Virus record (IMG/VR): IMGVR_UViG_3300021962_000036
Coordinates: 55,947-119,946 of that record
From: a virus
Reading direction: 5' to 3' (one strand)
Length of the DNA: 64,000 nt
A program made the translations under genes and the position numbers. This document shows positions 20,206 through 30,897 of this stretch, piece after piece. The notes below the pieces were generated by a model. That model made no database searches, was not told where the DNA came from, and worked only from the letters and a program-made list of their open reading frames with translations. Position 1 is the stretch's first letter, and each line of letters opens with the position of its first letter.

Positions 20206-21384
20206 ATGGCATCAAAATTCTTAGTGCCTTTACAGCTCCCTGAACTAAATGGTGCTACCATTGCTAATCCAGGTGCAGGTTTTGTGAAGGCTTACATCTT
20301 AAATGGTTGGTTAACCAAGAAAGACAGTGCAGGTACAGTCATTGATTTGGTACTTGACAGAACATTGACAACTTATTCTGTTGCAGCAACAGCTGCAGCA
20401 ATTTCATCTGCTGATACTCTTGTAGTAGCATTGGGTAAATTGCAAAAAAGTTTAAACAGTATCAATCTTACAGGTGATGTTACTGGTTCAGCGTCTTATG
20501 TGTCTGGAGCATTAACAATTTCAGCAACAATTGCAGCAAATAGTGTTACTCTTGGTGCTGATACTACAGGTGATTATGTAGCAGGTGTTGCATCTGGTAC
20601 AGGTATTACTGTATCTTCTTCTGGTGGTGAAGGTTCAACTCCAAGTGTAGCATTGAAAAATGCAGCTAACTTGAGTGACAATACTTTACCTATCTGGGAT
20701 GGTGCTGCAGGTAATTTAAAAAATTCACCTATTCAGTTTAATGGTAGTGATATTATTATCAATGCTAACTTTGTAGTAAACGGAACTACCACAACTGTAA
20801 ATACAGAAACTGTACTTCTTGCTGATAATATTATCACATTAAACAGTAACTATACAGGATCAGCTCCTACAGAAAATGCAGGTATTGAAGTAGAACGTGG
20901 AACATTAGCAAATGTTTCTTTACGTTGGAATGAAACTACTGATAAGTGGGAACTGACTTCTGATGGTACAACTTTTTACACAATCACAACTTCACAGGAT
21001 TCTCCTAATGTTGTTGCGGGTGCTGGTATTACAGTATCAACTGTTGGTAATCAAGTTACTGTATCACATACAGATACATCATCTGCAGCTACAACATCAA
21101 ATACTTTAAGTCAAGTTGTACAAAATATTACAGTAGATACTTTTGGTCACGTTACTGCAATAGGTACATCAACATTAAAGTATAGTGCATTAGTTGGCGA
21201 TGGTACAGCAACTACATTTAACATCACTCACAGTAAAGGAGACAACGTTTTGGTACAAGTTTATGAAGCTGCATATCCTGCTGAATTAGTTGAGTGTGAA
21301 GTTATTGCTACATCTGCAAATGTTGTTCAATTGATATTTGCTTTGCCACCATCATTGAATGAATTTAAAGTTGTTATTATCTAA
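20206..21384 (+). CDS. Tail fibre / adhesin-type structural protein
   Basis: A 392-residue protein dominated by Gly, Thr, Ser, Val and Asn in beta-rich repeats. It includes TTTTVNTETVLLADNIITL and SAPTENAGIEVERG segments, which are familiar from short tail fibres of aquatic phages. The N terminus lacks a signal peptide. The C terminus (FNITHSKGDNVLVQV onward) looks like a compact beta domain also seen at fibre tips. It is the first gene after a candidate late promoter and leads a run of fibre genes. It probably takes part in host-surface recognition as a trimer; the receptor is unknown. Confidence 0.75.
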   Translation: MASKFLVPLQLPELNGATIANPGAGFVKAYILNGWLTKKDSAGTVIDLVLDRTLTTYSVAATAAAISSADTLVVALGKLQKSLNSINLTGDVTGSASYVSGALTISATIAANSVTLGADTTGDYVAGVASGTGITVSSSGGEGSTPSVALKNAANLSDNTLPIWDGAAGNLKNSPIQFNGSDIIINANFVVNGTTTTVNTETVLLADNIITLNSNYTGSAPTENAGIEVERGTLANVSLRWNETTDKWELTSDGTTFYTITTSQDSPNVVAGAGITVSTVGNQVTVSHTDTSSAATTSNTLSQVVQNITVDTFGHVTAIGTSTLKYSALVGDGTATTFNITHSKGDNVLVQVYEAAYPAELVECEVIATSANVVQLIFALPPSLNEFKVVII

Positions 21385-21428
21385 TTGGATAACAATAAAT
21401 AATGTCTTAGACATAAAACAATACTTAC

Positions 21429-21998
21429 ATGAGTCGTAGAGTAGAAGCAGATTTATTAATAAGAGGAATGCTGTCAGTTCACAATCTCCCTAATTTGGGG
21501 ATTGTGGCTGACAAATTTTTAGTTTATGACCCTTCCACCAAAGGAGTAAAATTTAGAACAGCTGTTCAAATGCTTTCTGATCTTGGTGCTGCGTCTTCTA
21601 GTATTGGAATTGATCAGGTATTAGCTAACGATAACATCACTAGTTTAAGCTTAACTCTTGGTGGACTTGCTGTTAATGGTGCTGTTGCTTTTACATCATT
21701 AAGTAATGGTGTATTAAAAGTTGATGTAAATGGTAATGTTTACGCAGATGCATCATCAATAGTTGATATTACTGATTATGATTATGACATCATTGGTGTC
21801 AGAAATGGAGTTAATTCAGCTTTTCAATTAAGAAACGTGTATGTGCCTGATAGCACAAGAGTATACATTAATGGTATTAGACAAACACTTGGTGTAGGAT
21901 ATGATTATGATGAGGCTGGTCCAAACATGATTCAATTTTTTACTCCACCTGCAGTAGACGATTTGCTAACTGTTGATTACAAAATAACCATACCATAA
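21429..21998 (+). CDS. Small fibre-associated structural protein
   Basis: A 189-residue protein with an N-terminal motif resembling adaptor regions of fibres (EADLLIRGMLSVHNLP, then a GIVADKFLVYDPSTKGV beta segment). A C-terminal domain (YDIIGVRNGVNSAFQL, then VYINGIRQTLGVGYDYD) resembles the beta domain that many phage fibres carry near the tip. It lies between two fibre genes with short spacers and an A-rich start region. The virion role is inferred from composition and position. Confidence 0.65.
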   Translation: MSRRVEADLLIRGMLSVHNLPNLGIVADKFLVYDPSTKGVKFRTAVQMLSDLGAASSSIGIDQVLANDNITSLSLTLGGLAVNGAVAFTSLSNGVLKVDVNGNVYADASSIVDITDYDYDIIGVRNGVNSAFQLRNVYVPDSTRVYINGIRQTLGVGYDYDEAGPNMIQFFTPPAVDDLLTVDYKITIP

Positions 21999-22021
21999 CA
22001 AAAATTATAATTACTTAAGAT

Positions 22022-25000
22022 ATGTCAATAACTCTAGTTAGGAAGTCTCAGATAAGACCTCTGAACATTATAAGAAGTGATATAAACACTACTACTTCAG
22101 GTTCAGCTTTGATTACAAAAGTCATAGCTGGAACAGGATTGACGTTGTCTTCTTCAACTGGAATTAATTCAGGTACAGGTGATGTAACAATTGCATTAAG
22201 TATTGCGTCAGCTTCTGTATTAGGTGGTGTTAAAATAGGTTCAGGATTAAGCATTGCTGTTGATGGTACAATTAGTGTAATAAGTACATCTACAACATGG
22301 GGTTCTATAACAGGAAATCTCCCTAGTCAACTAGATTTACAAACAGCACTTAATGCAAAGTACAATAATCCTACAGGAACAACTTCTCAGTACATTGATG
22401 GTACTGGTGCTTACCGCTCATTTCCAACTTTTCTTTCTTCTAACTCAATAAGTCATGAAGTAAAAGCAGGTGTAGCAATAAATAAAGGACAAGCAGTTTA
22501 CGTGACAAGTGCTGATGGAACCAATATGATTGTTGGTTTAGCGTCTAATTCTTCTGAAGCAACATCTTCTAAAACAATGGGTTTACTAGATGCAACTGTT
22601 TCTACAAATGGTTTTGCTAGAGTTGTAACTGAAGGTCTTTTAGCTGGTTTAAACACAAATGGTGCAAATGCTGGAGATCCTGTTTGGTTAGGTACTGGCG
22701 GAAACTTAATTTATGGTTTAGCAAACAAACCTTACGCTCCTGCACATTTAGTATTTATTGGTATTGTTACAAGAGCAAACTCTAGTAATGGTGAAATCTT
22801 TATAAAAGTACAGAATGGCTTTGAGTTTGGCGAATTACATGATTATGTACAAAATGGCGTACAAGATAATTTTGTAATATCATATGAAGCATCTACAAGT
22901 TTATACAAACCCAAATCAATTGCAACTCTTTTAGGATACACTGCTGCAAACGATGCAAACGTAGTTCATAAAACTGGTGCAGAAAGCATTGCAGGTGTTA
23001 AAACATTTTCTGATACTACCCAATCAACTTCAGTTTCAAGTGGAGCAGTTGTTGTTAGTGGAGGTGTTGGCATAACAAAAAATTTATATGTTGGTGGTGA
23101 CATTAACATTTCAGGTAATTTAACAATTGGTGGTACAAACACAATTATAAATGCCCAAAACTTATCAGTTTCAGATAACATGATTTATCTGAACAATGGT
23201 ATTGAAACAACAATTACAAATGTTGTAGCTAATGGCACAACAATAGTATATACAACTCAACAAGTTCACAACTATTCTATTGGAATGGTTGTAACAATTT
23301 CTGGAGTAACTCCAGCAGGATTTAATTTAAATAACCAAGCAATAACTGCAGTAGGTACAAATTCATTTACTATTGCAAGTTCTGTTACAGGATCTTATGT
23401 TTCTGGTGGTACTGCTAGAGCTAAATCATCAGCAAATCCAGATCTTGGTTTTGCAGGTGGATACAACGATGGTACTTATGGACATGCTGGTTTATTTAGA
23501 GATGCTACAGACAATGTTTGGAAATTTTTTAAAGGATATACTCCTGAACCAGACGCATCTCCTTTTATAGATACATCACATGCATCTTTTGCATATGCTG
23601 ATTTACGTGCTTTTAATATTACAGGTAATTCTTTTGTTAAAGTAGGAGGGACTTCTTCTCAATTTCTAAAAGCAGATGGTAGTATTGATAGTTCAACTTA
23701 TGCAACTACATCTCAATTACATAATGCTGTAACTATTGGTACAGCAAATGGCCTTAGTTTAAGTACTCAAGTGTTATCTTTAGGATTAGCTAGTGGTTCT
23801 GCAACTGGAGCTTTAAGTTCTGGAGATTGGACTACTTTTAACAATAAACAGGCAGCATTAAATGGTACAGGTTTTGTAAAAATATCTGGTACAACAATAT
23901 CTTATGACAACAGTGTTTATCAATTAGCTAGTACAGCTATAACAACAACTAACATTGGAAGTCAATCAGTAAGCTATGCTACCACAGCAGGTAGTGCAAC
24001 TGTTCTTCAAACAGCAAGAAATATTAATGGTACAAGTTTTAATGGTTCTGCAGATATTACAACAGCCAACTGGGGTACAGCAAGAACTATCACAATTGGT
24101 GGTACAGGAAAATCTATAAATGGTTCTGCTAACGTGTCATGGACTCTTGCAGAAATTCAAGCAGAATATGAAGTTCCTTTGAATACTTTAAGAACTAATC
24201 TTGGATCTCCAACTGTTCGCGAAGCTGCCCTTTTTCATGGTCAATTTAATAATAAATTTAGATTTATAGTTCCAACTTTACAAGAAGAAAGTACAGATGG
24301 AACAACTTGGGTAACATCAACAAGAGCCAGTGCATCTGTACTTGGAGATATGATGATTGGTGAAGGTCAAGGTACTAGTTTTAATGCAATACCTACTGGT
24401 ACAGTTGGTACATATGGAGCGTACCGTTTAACTTGGAATGTTGTTGGTTCTACAGGATATGTATTCTTAAATGCTTTATATATTTATAACTCAACAAATG
24501 GTAATAATGTAACCGTTACTATTGAAGCGTTTCATAATACAAATGGTTGGCAAGTAATCACAGGTCCTCACACAACAAATAACTGGCCTGGTCACTCTTA
24601 TATTCCACATTCAAATATTCCATATAGTAATAGTGCTGCTCAGTATAGTCAAGTACGAGTAACATTTACTACGACTCATAATGCTAACACAAATGCTTTT
24701 AATATTAATGGGATTGAATGGTTTGGTGGATATCCTCAAGGTAGAAGAAATGCAGAGTCTTATGACAGACTAAAGAATGTAACTTTCCCAGCTGCAATTA
24801 CTGGTACTAATATTATAAAATCAGGTGGAACATCTTCTCAGTTTTTGAAGGCAGATGGTTCTGTAGATTCAAGTGCTTATATTACATCTAGTGCATTGAC
24901 AGGATATGCAACTCAATCATGGGTTACATCTCAAGGATATTTATCAGCTGAAATAGATACACTGGCAACAGTAACATCTCGTGGTAATTCTACATCAACT

Positions 25001-27607
25001 GCTGTTGTTGTCAATAATACATTAACAGTAAATAACACTTCACACTATGATTCAACTCAATTCTCATTAGATGTTAATGGTGGATTGTTAGTAAAGAACT
25101 CTGGTAAAGTAGCTCAGTTTGTTTTAATAAACTCAGACCCTGCTTCTGGTGGTAATGCTGGATTTGTTGTGCACACTGTTGGTGGTGCAACTACAACTTC
25201 ATATGTAGATATTCAAGGATATTATGGAGCGTCTATTGCAGGTAGCACTACACTTAGATTAAATGCGTTAGGTGGTGCTGTCACAATTAATGGAAATACA
25301 GCTTATCATGCTGGTAATTTAACCAATCTAAATCAGCTTGCCAATGGACCTGGTTACATTACATCATATACAGAAACAGATCCAACTGTACCTTCTCATG
25401 TAAAATCAATTACTACTACAAATATAAGTAATTGGAATACAGCATTTGGTTGGGGCAATCATGCAAGTCAAGGATACTTAACAAGTGTTACAAATATTTC
25501 AGGATATGCTGGAACTTTAAATAGAGAAGATAATAGAACAATATCTCCTAGTGAGTTGACAGCTGGCCAAATGAAATTTGGTTTTACATCTTGGAATAAT
25601 AATAATTCAACTCCTTATGCAGATTTCATACACATGCGTTCTTATACTGACGCTTCTGGTGGGTCAGATAATCTCATCATGTTTAAGAAGACTGGTATTG
25701 GTATGCGTATTTGGCAACAAACTTGGGGTTCTTCTACTGCTTATTCTGGATTTGTTGATGTATGGACAACTGGAAACTTTACACAAACAGATGTAGATAC
25801 TTGGAACACTGCATACTCTTGGGGAAATCATACAAGTGGAGGTTATTTAACCTCTGCAATTGCTGCTACAACATATGTATCTCTTACAGGAAGTTACACA
25901 AACCCATCATGGATAACTAATTTAAATTATTCTAAGATTACAGGTGGAACAGCCTCTCAATTTTTGAAAGCTGATGGTACTGTTGATAGCAACATTTATG
26001 CTCTAGATAGTGCTGTAGTCCATTTAACTGGTAATGAAACTGTTGCTGGAGTTAAAACATTTACAAACACTGGGAATTCTCAAACTAACGGAGTAAGATT
26101 TATTAATAACGGTGTTGCTGCAAGTTTCTCATTGTACACTAACAATTCTAATGCAGGATATGGTGTATGGACAACCAACGGTGGTTCAGGTACAGGTTTA
26201 TATTCTCAGAACTCAGGTACTGGAAATGCAATTGTTGCAGAAAACGTAGCTCCTAATGGAATTGCTTTAAAAGCAAGAAATCAGTTTGGTGGTAAAGGGA
26301 TAGAATTAACCAATGAAGGGGCTGGCTTAGGTTTAATAATTAACAATCTTACTGCAGCAACTGGAATGCCTTTTAGCATTCAAAAAAATGGTTCTGACAA
26401 ATTTACTATCAATGACGCAGGAGACGCAACCGCAACTAAATTTGTAAAATCAGGTGGTACATCCGCTCAATACTTAATGGCAGACGGAACTGTTTCTACA
26501 GGTCCTAACTTAGCTGGGTATTTAGCATTAACTGGAGGTACTCTTACAGGTGTGTTGAATGGTACTAGGCTATCTTTTACACAGTCATCAGCTTTTGATA
26601 CATTGTATGCTTACAATGGTTCAGTTGGTGCAATAGCTATTAGTGGTGGTGCTGCTAATGGAACAGGTGGTTATTTTGTCAACAACTCAACTACATATCC
26701 TGTACTTAAAGTATTAGGTTTATCTGGCACTACATTAATTGAAGGTAGAAGTACTAGTGATGCAATTATATTTTCTGTTACATCTACTGGTATAGTAACT
26801 GGTTCTTCTTTTGTTAAAAGTGGTGGTACAGCTGCTCAAATACTTGCAGCTAACGGAACTGTTATTACAGCTGGTACAGGAATTACAATTAGTGGAGGAA
26901 CAATTTCAGCTTCTGCTGTAGGTGGAGTTTCTTCGTTTAATACAAGAACTGGAGCTATAACATTAACATTAGCAGATGTCACAGGAGCTTTAGGGTACAC
27001 ACCATACAACAGTTCAAATCCATCAAGTTACATAAGTTCATACACTGAAACAGATACATTTGCTAGTGTTACAGGTAGAGGAGCTACAACTTCAACTCCA
27101 ATAACCATAACTGGTACTGAAGGAAGAGAAGTTGCTGTATACATGCCTTCATCATATACCACAAATGATTTAGTTTCTGGTCATGAATATGGATGGTATA
27201 GTGATCATTGGAGACTTGGAATGACTCGTTCAGGAGCTGCTGCTGGTGCTGATTTTGTAGTTCAATGGAATGGAGCTAGAAAACTTTCATTAAGTAACGC
27301 AGGTGACATCATTGTAACTGGAACTGTTACTGAACAGTCATCAAAAAGATACAAAGAAAACATTATAGATTTAGAACCAATTTCTGAGAAAGTAAACAAA
27401 CTTAGACCTGTTAGATATAACAAAATAGGATTTGCAGAACAAGAAATTGGATTAATTGCAGAAGAGGTTGGTGAGTTATTTCCAGAATTTGTAAATTACA
27501 ATGATGCTGGTCAAGCTGAATCACTTAACTATACAAGATTGTCAGTGCTATTATTACAGACAGTAAAAGAATTATCAGATAAAATCAAAAAATTAGAAAC
27601 TAAATAA
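22022..27607 (+). CDS. Long tail fibre with C-terminal S74 intramolecular chaperone
   Basis: A 1,861-residue beta-rich repetitive fibre. Its C terminus is a peptidase S74 domain: SSKRYKENI places the predicted catalytic pair at S1773 and K1778, followed by the LRPVRYNK and IGLIAEEVGELFPEFV blocks and a terminal coiled coil. In this family the domain trimerises the fibre and then cleaves itself off just before the Ser. The shaft contains at least five copies of a GGTSSQFLKADG-type unit. A probable jelly-roll receptor-binding insert (about residues 740-910) is rich in Trp and Tyr. It ends two bases before the next fibre gene, which has its own S74 domain. Confidence 0.9.
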   Translation: MSITLVRKSQIRPLNIIRSDINTTTSGSALITKVIAGTGLTLSSSTGINSGTGDVTIALSIASASVLGGVKIGSGLSIAVDGTISVISTSTTWGSITGNLPSQLDLQTALNAKYNNPTGTTSQYIDGTGAYRSFPTFLSSNSISHEVKAGVAINKGQAVYVTSADGTNMIVGLASNSSEATSSKTMGLLDATVSTNGFARVVTEGLLAGLNTNGANAGDPVWLGTGGNLIYGLANKPYAPAHLVFIGIVTRANSSNGEIFIKVQNGFEFGELHDYVQNGVQDNFVISYEASTSLYKPKSIATLLGYTAANDANVVHKTGAESIAGVKTFSDTTQSTSVSSGAVVVSGGVGITKNLYVGGDINISGNLTIGGTNTIINAQNLSVSDNMIYLNNGIETTITNVVANGTTIVYTTQQVHNYSIGMVVTISGVTPAGFNLNNQAITAVGTNSFTIASSVTGSYVSGGTARAKSSANPDLGFAGGYNDGTYGHAGLFRDATDNVWKFFKGYTPEPDASPFIDTSHASFAYADLRAFNITGNSFVKVGGTSSQFLKADGSIDSSTYATTSQLHNAVTIGTANGLSLSTQVLSLGLASGSATGALSSGDWTTFNNKQAALNGTGFVKISGTTISYDNSVYQLASTAITTTNIGSQSVSYATTAGSATVLQTARNINGTSFNGSADITTANWGTARTITIGGTGKSINGSANVSWTLAEIQAEYEVPLNTLRTNLGSPTVREAALFHGQFNNKFRFIVPTLQEESTDGTTWVTSTRASASVLGDMMIGEGQGTSFNAIPTGTVGTYGAYRLTWNVVGSTGYVFLNALYIYNSTNGNNVTVTIEAFHNTNGWQVITGPHTTNNWPGHSYIPHSNIPYSNSAAQYSQVRVTFTTTHNANTNAFNINGIEWFGGYPQGRRNAESYDRLKNVTFPAAITGTNIIKSGGTSSQFLKADGSVDSSAYITSSALTGYATQSWVTSQGYLSAEIDTLATVTSRGNSTSTAVVVNNTLTVNNTSHYDSTQFSLDVNGGLLVKNSGKVAQFVLINSDPASGGNAGFVVHTVGGATTTSYVDIQGYYGASIAGSTTLRLNALGGAVTINGNTAYHAGNLTNLNQLANGPGYITSYTETDPTVPSHVKSITTTNISNWNTAFGWGNHASQGYLTSVTNISGYAGTLNREDNRTISPSELTAGQMKFGFTSWNNNNSTPYADFIHMRSYTDASGGSDNLIMFKKTGIGMRIWQQTWGSSTAYSGFVDVWTTGNFTQTDVDTWNTAYSWGNHTSGGYLTSAIAATTYVSLTGSYTNPSWITNLNYSKITGGTASQFLKADGTVDSNIYALDSAVVHLTGNETVAGVKTFTNTGNSQTNGVRFINNGVAASFSLYTNNSNAGYGVWTTNGGSGTGLYSQNSGTGNAIVAENVAPNGIALKARNQFGGKGIELTNEGAGLGLIINNLTAATGMPFSIQKNGSDKFTINDAGDATATKFVKSGGTSAQYLMADGTVSTGPNLAGYLALTGGTLTGVLNGTRLSFTQSSAFDTLYAYNGSVGAIAISGGAANGTGGYFVNNSTTYPVLKVLGLSGTTLIEGRSTSDAIIFSVTSTGIVTGSSFVKSGGTAAQILAANGTVITAGTGITISGGTISASAVGGVSSFNTRTGAITLTLADVTGALGYTPYNSSNPSSYISSYTETDTFASVTGRGATTSTPITITGTEGREVAVYMPSSYTTNDLVSGHEYGWYSDHWRLGMTRSGAAAGADFVVQWNGARKLSLSNAGDIIVTGTVTEQSSKRYKENIIDLEPISEKVNKLRPVRYNKIGFAEQEIGLIAEEVGELFPEFVNYNDAGQAESLNYTRLSVLLLQTVKELSDKIKKLETK
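23640..26865 (+). repeat. Five diverged GGTSSQFLKADG-type repeats inside the long fibre
   Basis: Copies begin near 23645, 24825, 25945, 26455 and 26820. They encode GGTSSQFLKADG, the same again, GGTASQFLKADG, GGTSAQYLMADG and GGTAAQILAANG, mostly preceded by a (F/I)(V/I)KSG segment. Spacing ranges from about 360 to 1,180 bp, so they mark module boundaries rather than forming a simple tandem array. Confidence 0.75.
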
Positions 27608-27608
27608 T

Positions 27609-30600
27609 ATGGCTACTTTATTAATTGGTACAACAATAGGTGGGTATGCTGCCATACATGCTGGAAACATTGCTTCTCAGTCAGTTAATTATGCCAATAC
27701 TTCAGGGTCCACAACAGGTAATGCTGCAACAGTTTCAAGTATAACTGCTAACACTGGATTATTGAGGGATAGGCTTGCAGCGTCTGCTGTAATAGATGGA
27801 CTTACTGCATCTAACTTTAGAACTACTTTATTTGGATCTACTACTAGTGGTTATCAAATATCAACAGCAAGATGGAACACTGTTCCAGCACCTTTATCAG
27901 GCATTAACTCTTATGGCACAATGATAGCTTGGGCTGGCTCTGACACTCATGGTTTTTTAGCTGTAAATTATAATGATGCAGGAGCAATAATAGGTGGAGG
28001 TAATGGTGATCTTATTAGCTGGAGTAAAAAATTAGCATTTGCAGATGGTACTTCCGCTTCAGGAACATGGGGAATAAACATAACTGGTAACGCATCTTCA
28101 GTAAATACTACTTACGTAACAACAAATGCTGAGTACTATTTAACTTTTGTAGACGCAAACAATGGTTCACCATCAGCTGAATTTCTTTATACAATTGGTA
28201 CAATAAAAGTAAACCCTAGTACTGGAAATTTAACAGCAGCAACTTTTACAGGCGCTGGTACAGGATTGACAGGAACAGCAGCATCATTAAATATTGGTGG
28301 TAATGCAGGTACTGCAACAACTCTTCAAACAGCTAGAACAATCAATGGTGCATCTTTTAATGGGTCTGCTAACATAGTTGCTACAGAAAGAATACATTCT
28401 GATAGAGATTTTCCTAATGGAACATTAATAACAACAAGTATAGACTATTCTGTTACTAATGGTGACCCTTTTATTTTAGAAATAACAGGTAATAGTTATG
28501 GTAATATCATACCACTTGACTTACAAGTTCAAGGGTATATTTATTCTAATACTATTATAAACGTAGGTGGTTTAAGTAATGGTAGAAACATAACAGGACT
28601 AGTTGCGTTAAATGTTGGTGGTAATTTATGTTTCTGGTTTCCTAGTCAAGGTTACTGGAATGGTTATAATGTTAAAGCATACACTGCATATGCAACAAGA
28701 GCTGTTAACAAAGTAACGTCTATAACAGGGCAAGCAAAACCATCTGGTACAAAAGAGGTTGATTTGTCATCGCAAATTAGACAATCATTACATTCTGATA
28801 ATTATACATCATATGCCGTACCTACAACTAGAACAATAACTATTAATGGTACTACATTAGATTTATCAGCTAACAGAAGTTGGACTATTACAGCTAATGC
28901 TGTTGAAACAGATACTCTGGCAACTGTAACAGCTAGAGGAAACACAACAACAACCTCAATAAGAGCAGAAAGATATATAGGTAATAATAGTTTAATATTA
29001 AATTCTTATACAACGGTTAATCCAGCGTCCAATGTATTTTTATATAGTCAACCTAATGACAGGGATTCTTGGCTATATTTAGATAGTGCTGATACAGGAA
29101 GTAACTGGGGTATATACCATAGACAAATTGATTCTGCTGTTTCAGGATTAGAAGGTAATGCAATTGGATTTATTGGTGGAGGAAATAGTGCATTAAAAGC
29201 ATTTATAGGACTATCAACAGGTAATGGATATTTTGCAGGTACATTGAATGCTGTAACATTACAGCAAAATGGAACAGCAGTTGTAACAAATAACGGTGGA
29301 GTTTGGGGTATAAATATTACAGGTTCATCTTCATCAGCTAATAGTGCAACTTATGCTAATTACTTACCAACAGCTTATGCAGGAGGTCAACAGACTAATC
29401 CTCAAGTATATTTCAATAATGGTATTGGAGTAAAAGCTGCTATGACAGGAGCTTGGTCAGTATGGTCTGATACTCTTTGGATTAATGGTTATTCTGGTTC
29501 TGATGTAAAACAAATGTGTGCATTGCATACATTAAGAAATGGTACACCAAGAATGGCTATTAGTGTTCAAGCACATGATGCAACATCTTACGGTACATTT
29601 TATGAATTTATTACAGCATACAATATTGCATCTCAAACTGTTGCTTCTGCAGGTAATGCAACAACAGCAGGTGGGTTAGCAGTACATGGTGGAAGAAACA
29701 ATGAGGTTAATAAAATTGTCAGAACAGACGCTAATGGTTATATTCAAGCAGGTTGGATTAACACAACTTCAGGTTCTTTTGGAAGTGCTATAAATAAAAT
29801 ATACTGTTCTGATGACGACTATATGCGTTATCAAACTCCAGCAAGTTTTATATCAAACTTAGGTTTAATTACTACTTCTAGTATAGGTTCTCAATCTGTA
29901 AACTATGCGTCTAGCGCAGGTTCTGTAGCATGGGGTAACGTTTCCAGTAGACCTTCTTGGATGACAAGTGCTTCTTTAATAGCAAGCCATTCAAATGCAA
30001 ATGAGTGGAGAAACTCTGGATTCTATGAAAATGATGGTGGTGGATCAAATTGGCCTAGTGGAACATGGTATAATTCAATAAACGTAAGACATAGTAATCA
30101 AGGTAACTATCATGGATTCCAAGTAGCAATGAGTTACTATGACAATCTATTATGGTTTAGAAGTTATCAAGGTTCTGGTACTTTTCAATCATGGGCATAT
30201 GCAATATCAAATCAAAATATTGGTTCACAATCTGTTGCGTATGCATCTAACGCAGGAACTTTAAGTGGTTATGCATGGGATTCTGCTGGTAAAGTGATTC
30301 GTGGTTCTGATATTTATGCTGATAGTTGGTTAAGAAACTATAATATTAACACAGGTCTTTATAATCAAGCTACAGGAACGCACTTTTATTCAAATTCTTC
30401 TGAAGGTTTTGCAATAACTGGTTCAGGTGGAATTGTACAATTACAATTTAGAAGTAATCATCAGAGTACCTTAAGAGGATATGTTTATGGAGATACTTCA
30501 TCAAACTTTGGTTTATTAAATGATCAAGGTGGATGGTCAGTACGTTGTTATGCAGGTACTGGTTATGGTGGTGCTTTGACAGGATCATGGACTGCTTCTG

Positions 30601-30896
30601 GTGACTTGATTGCATATTCTGATGCACGTGTTAAAACAGATGTATCTACTATAGAAAATGCTTTAGAAAAAGTATTATCTTTGAGAGGTGTTACATATGT
30701 ACGTACAGATGGAGAAGATCATTCTCAAAAAATTGGTGTAATTGCACAAGAGGTTCAAAAAATATTACCTCAAGTAGTACATGAACAACAAGACGGAATG
30801 CTTGGTGTATCATATGGAAATATAGTTGGAGTTCTGATTGAAGCAATCAAAGAACAACAAAAAGAGATTGAGGAACTTAAAGCAAAACTAAACTAA
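27609..30896 (+). CDS. Second tail fibre with C-terminal S74 chaperone
   Basis: A 1,095-residue fibre sharing shaft modules with the preceding fibre (LQTARTINGASFNGSA and an ETDTLATVTARGN block). The C-terminal S74 domain reads SDARVKTDV, placing the catalytic Ser and Lys at S1004 and K1009, then IGVIAQEVQKILPQVV and a terminal KEQQKEIEELKAK helix. The likely product is a cleaved trimeric fibre lacking the chaperone. The shared modules but different central sequence suggest that fibre tips are exchanged by recombination. Confidence 0.9.
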   Translation: MATLLIGTTIGGYAAIHAGNIASQSVNYANTSGSTTGNAATVSSITANTGLLRDRLAASAVIDGLTASNFRTTLFGSTTSGYQISTARWNTVPAPLSGINSYGTMIAWAGSDTHGFLAVNYNDAGAIIGGGNGDLISWSKKLAFADGTSASGTWGINITGNASSVNTTYVTTNAEYYLTFVDANNGSPSAEFLYTIGTIKVNPSTGNLTAATFTGAGTGLTGTAASLNIGGNAGTATTLQTARTINGASFNGSANIVATERIHSDRDFPNGTLITTSIDYSVTNGDPFILEITGNSYGNIIPLDLQVQGYIYSNTIINVGGLSNGRNITGLVALNVGGNLCFWFPSQGYWNGYNVKAYTAYATRAVNKVTSITGQAKPSGTKEVDLSSQIRQSLHSDNYTSYAVPTTRTITINGTTLDLSANRSWTITANAVETDTLATVTARGNTTTTSIRAERYIGNNSLILNSYTTVNPASNVFLYSQPNDRDSWLYLDSADTGSNWGIYHRQIDSAVSGLEGNAIGFIGGGNSALKAFIGLSTGNGYFAGTLNAVTLQQNGTAVVTNNGGVWGINITGSSSSANSATYANYLPTAYAGGQQTNPQVYFNNGIGVKAAMTGAWSVWSDTLWINGYSGSDVKQMCALHTLRNGTPRMAISVQAHDATSYGTFYEFITAYNIASQTVASAGNATTAGGLAVHGGRNNEVNKIVRTDANGYIQAGWINTTSGSFGSAINKIYCSDDDYMRYQTPASFISNLGLITTSSIGSQSVNYASSAGSVAWGNVSSRPSWMTSASLIASHSNANEWRNSGFYENDGGGSNWPSGTWYNSINVRHSNQGNYHGFQVAMSYYDNLLWFRSYQGSGTFQSWAYAISNQNIGSQSVAYASNAGTLSGYAWDSAGKVIRGSDIYADSWLRNYNINTGLYNQATGTHFYSNSSEGFAITGSGGIVQLQFRSNHQSTLRGYVYGDTSSNFGLLNDQGGWSVRCYAGTGYGGALTGSWTASGDLIAYSDARVKTDVSTIENALEKVLSLRGVTYVRTDGEDHSQKIGVIAQEVQKILPQVVHEQQDGMLGVSYGNIVGVLIEAIKEQQKEIEELKAKLN

Positions 30897-30897
30897 C

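Noticed and set aside
22022-30896. CRISPR-like repeat array in the fibre genes
   Set aside because: The repeats are diverged, in-frame protein modules with irregular spacing, not short exact repeats with unique spacers.
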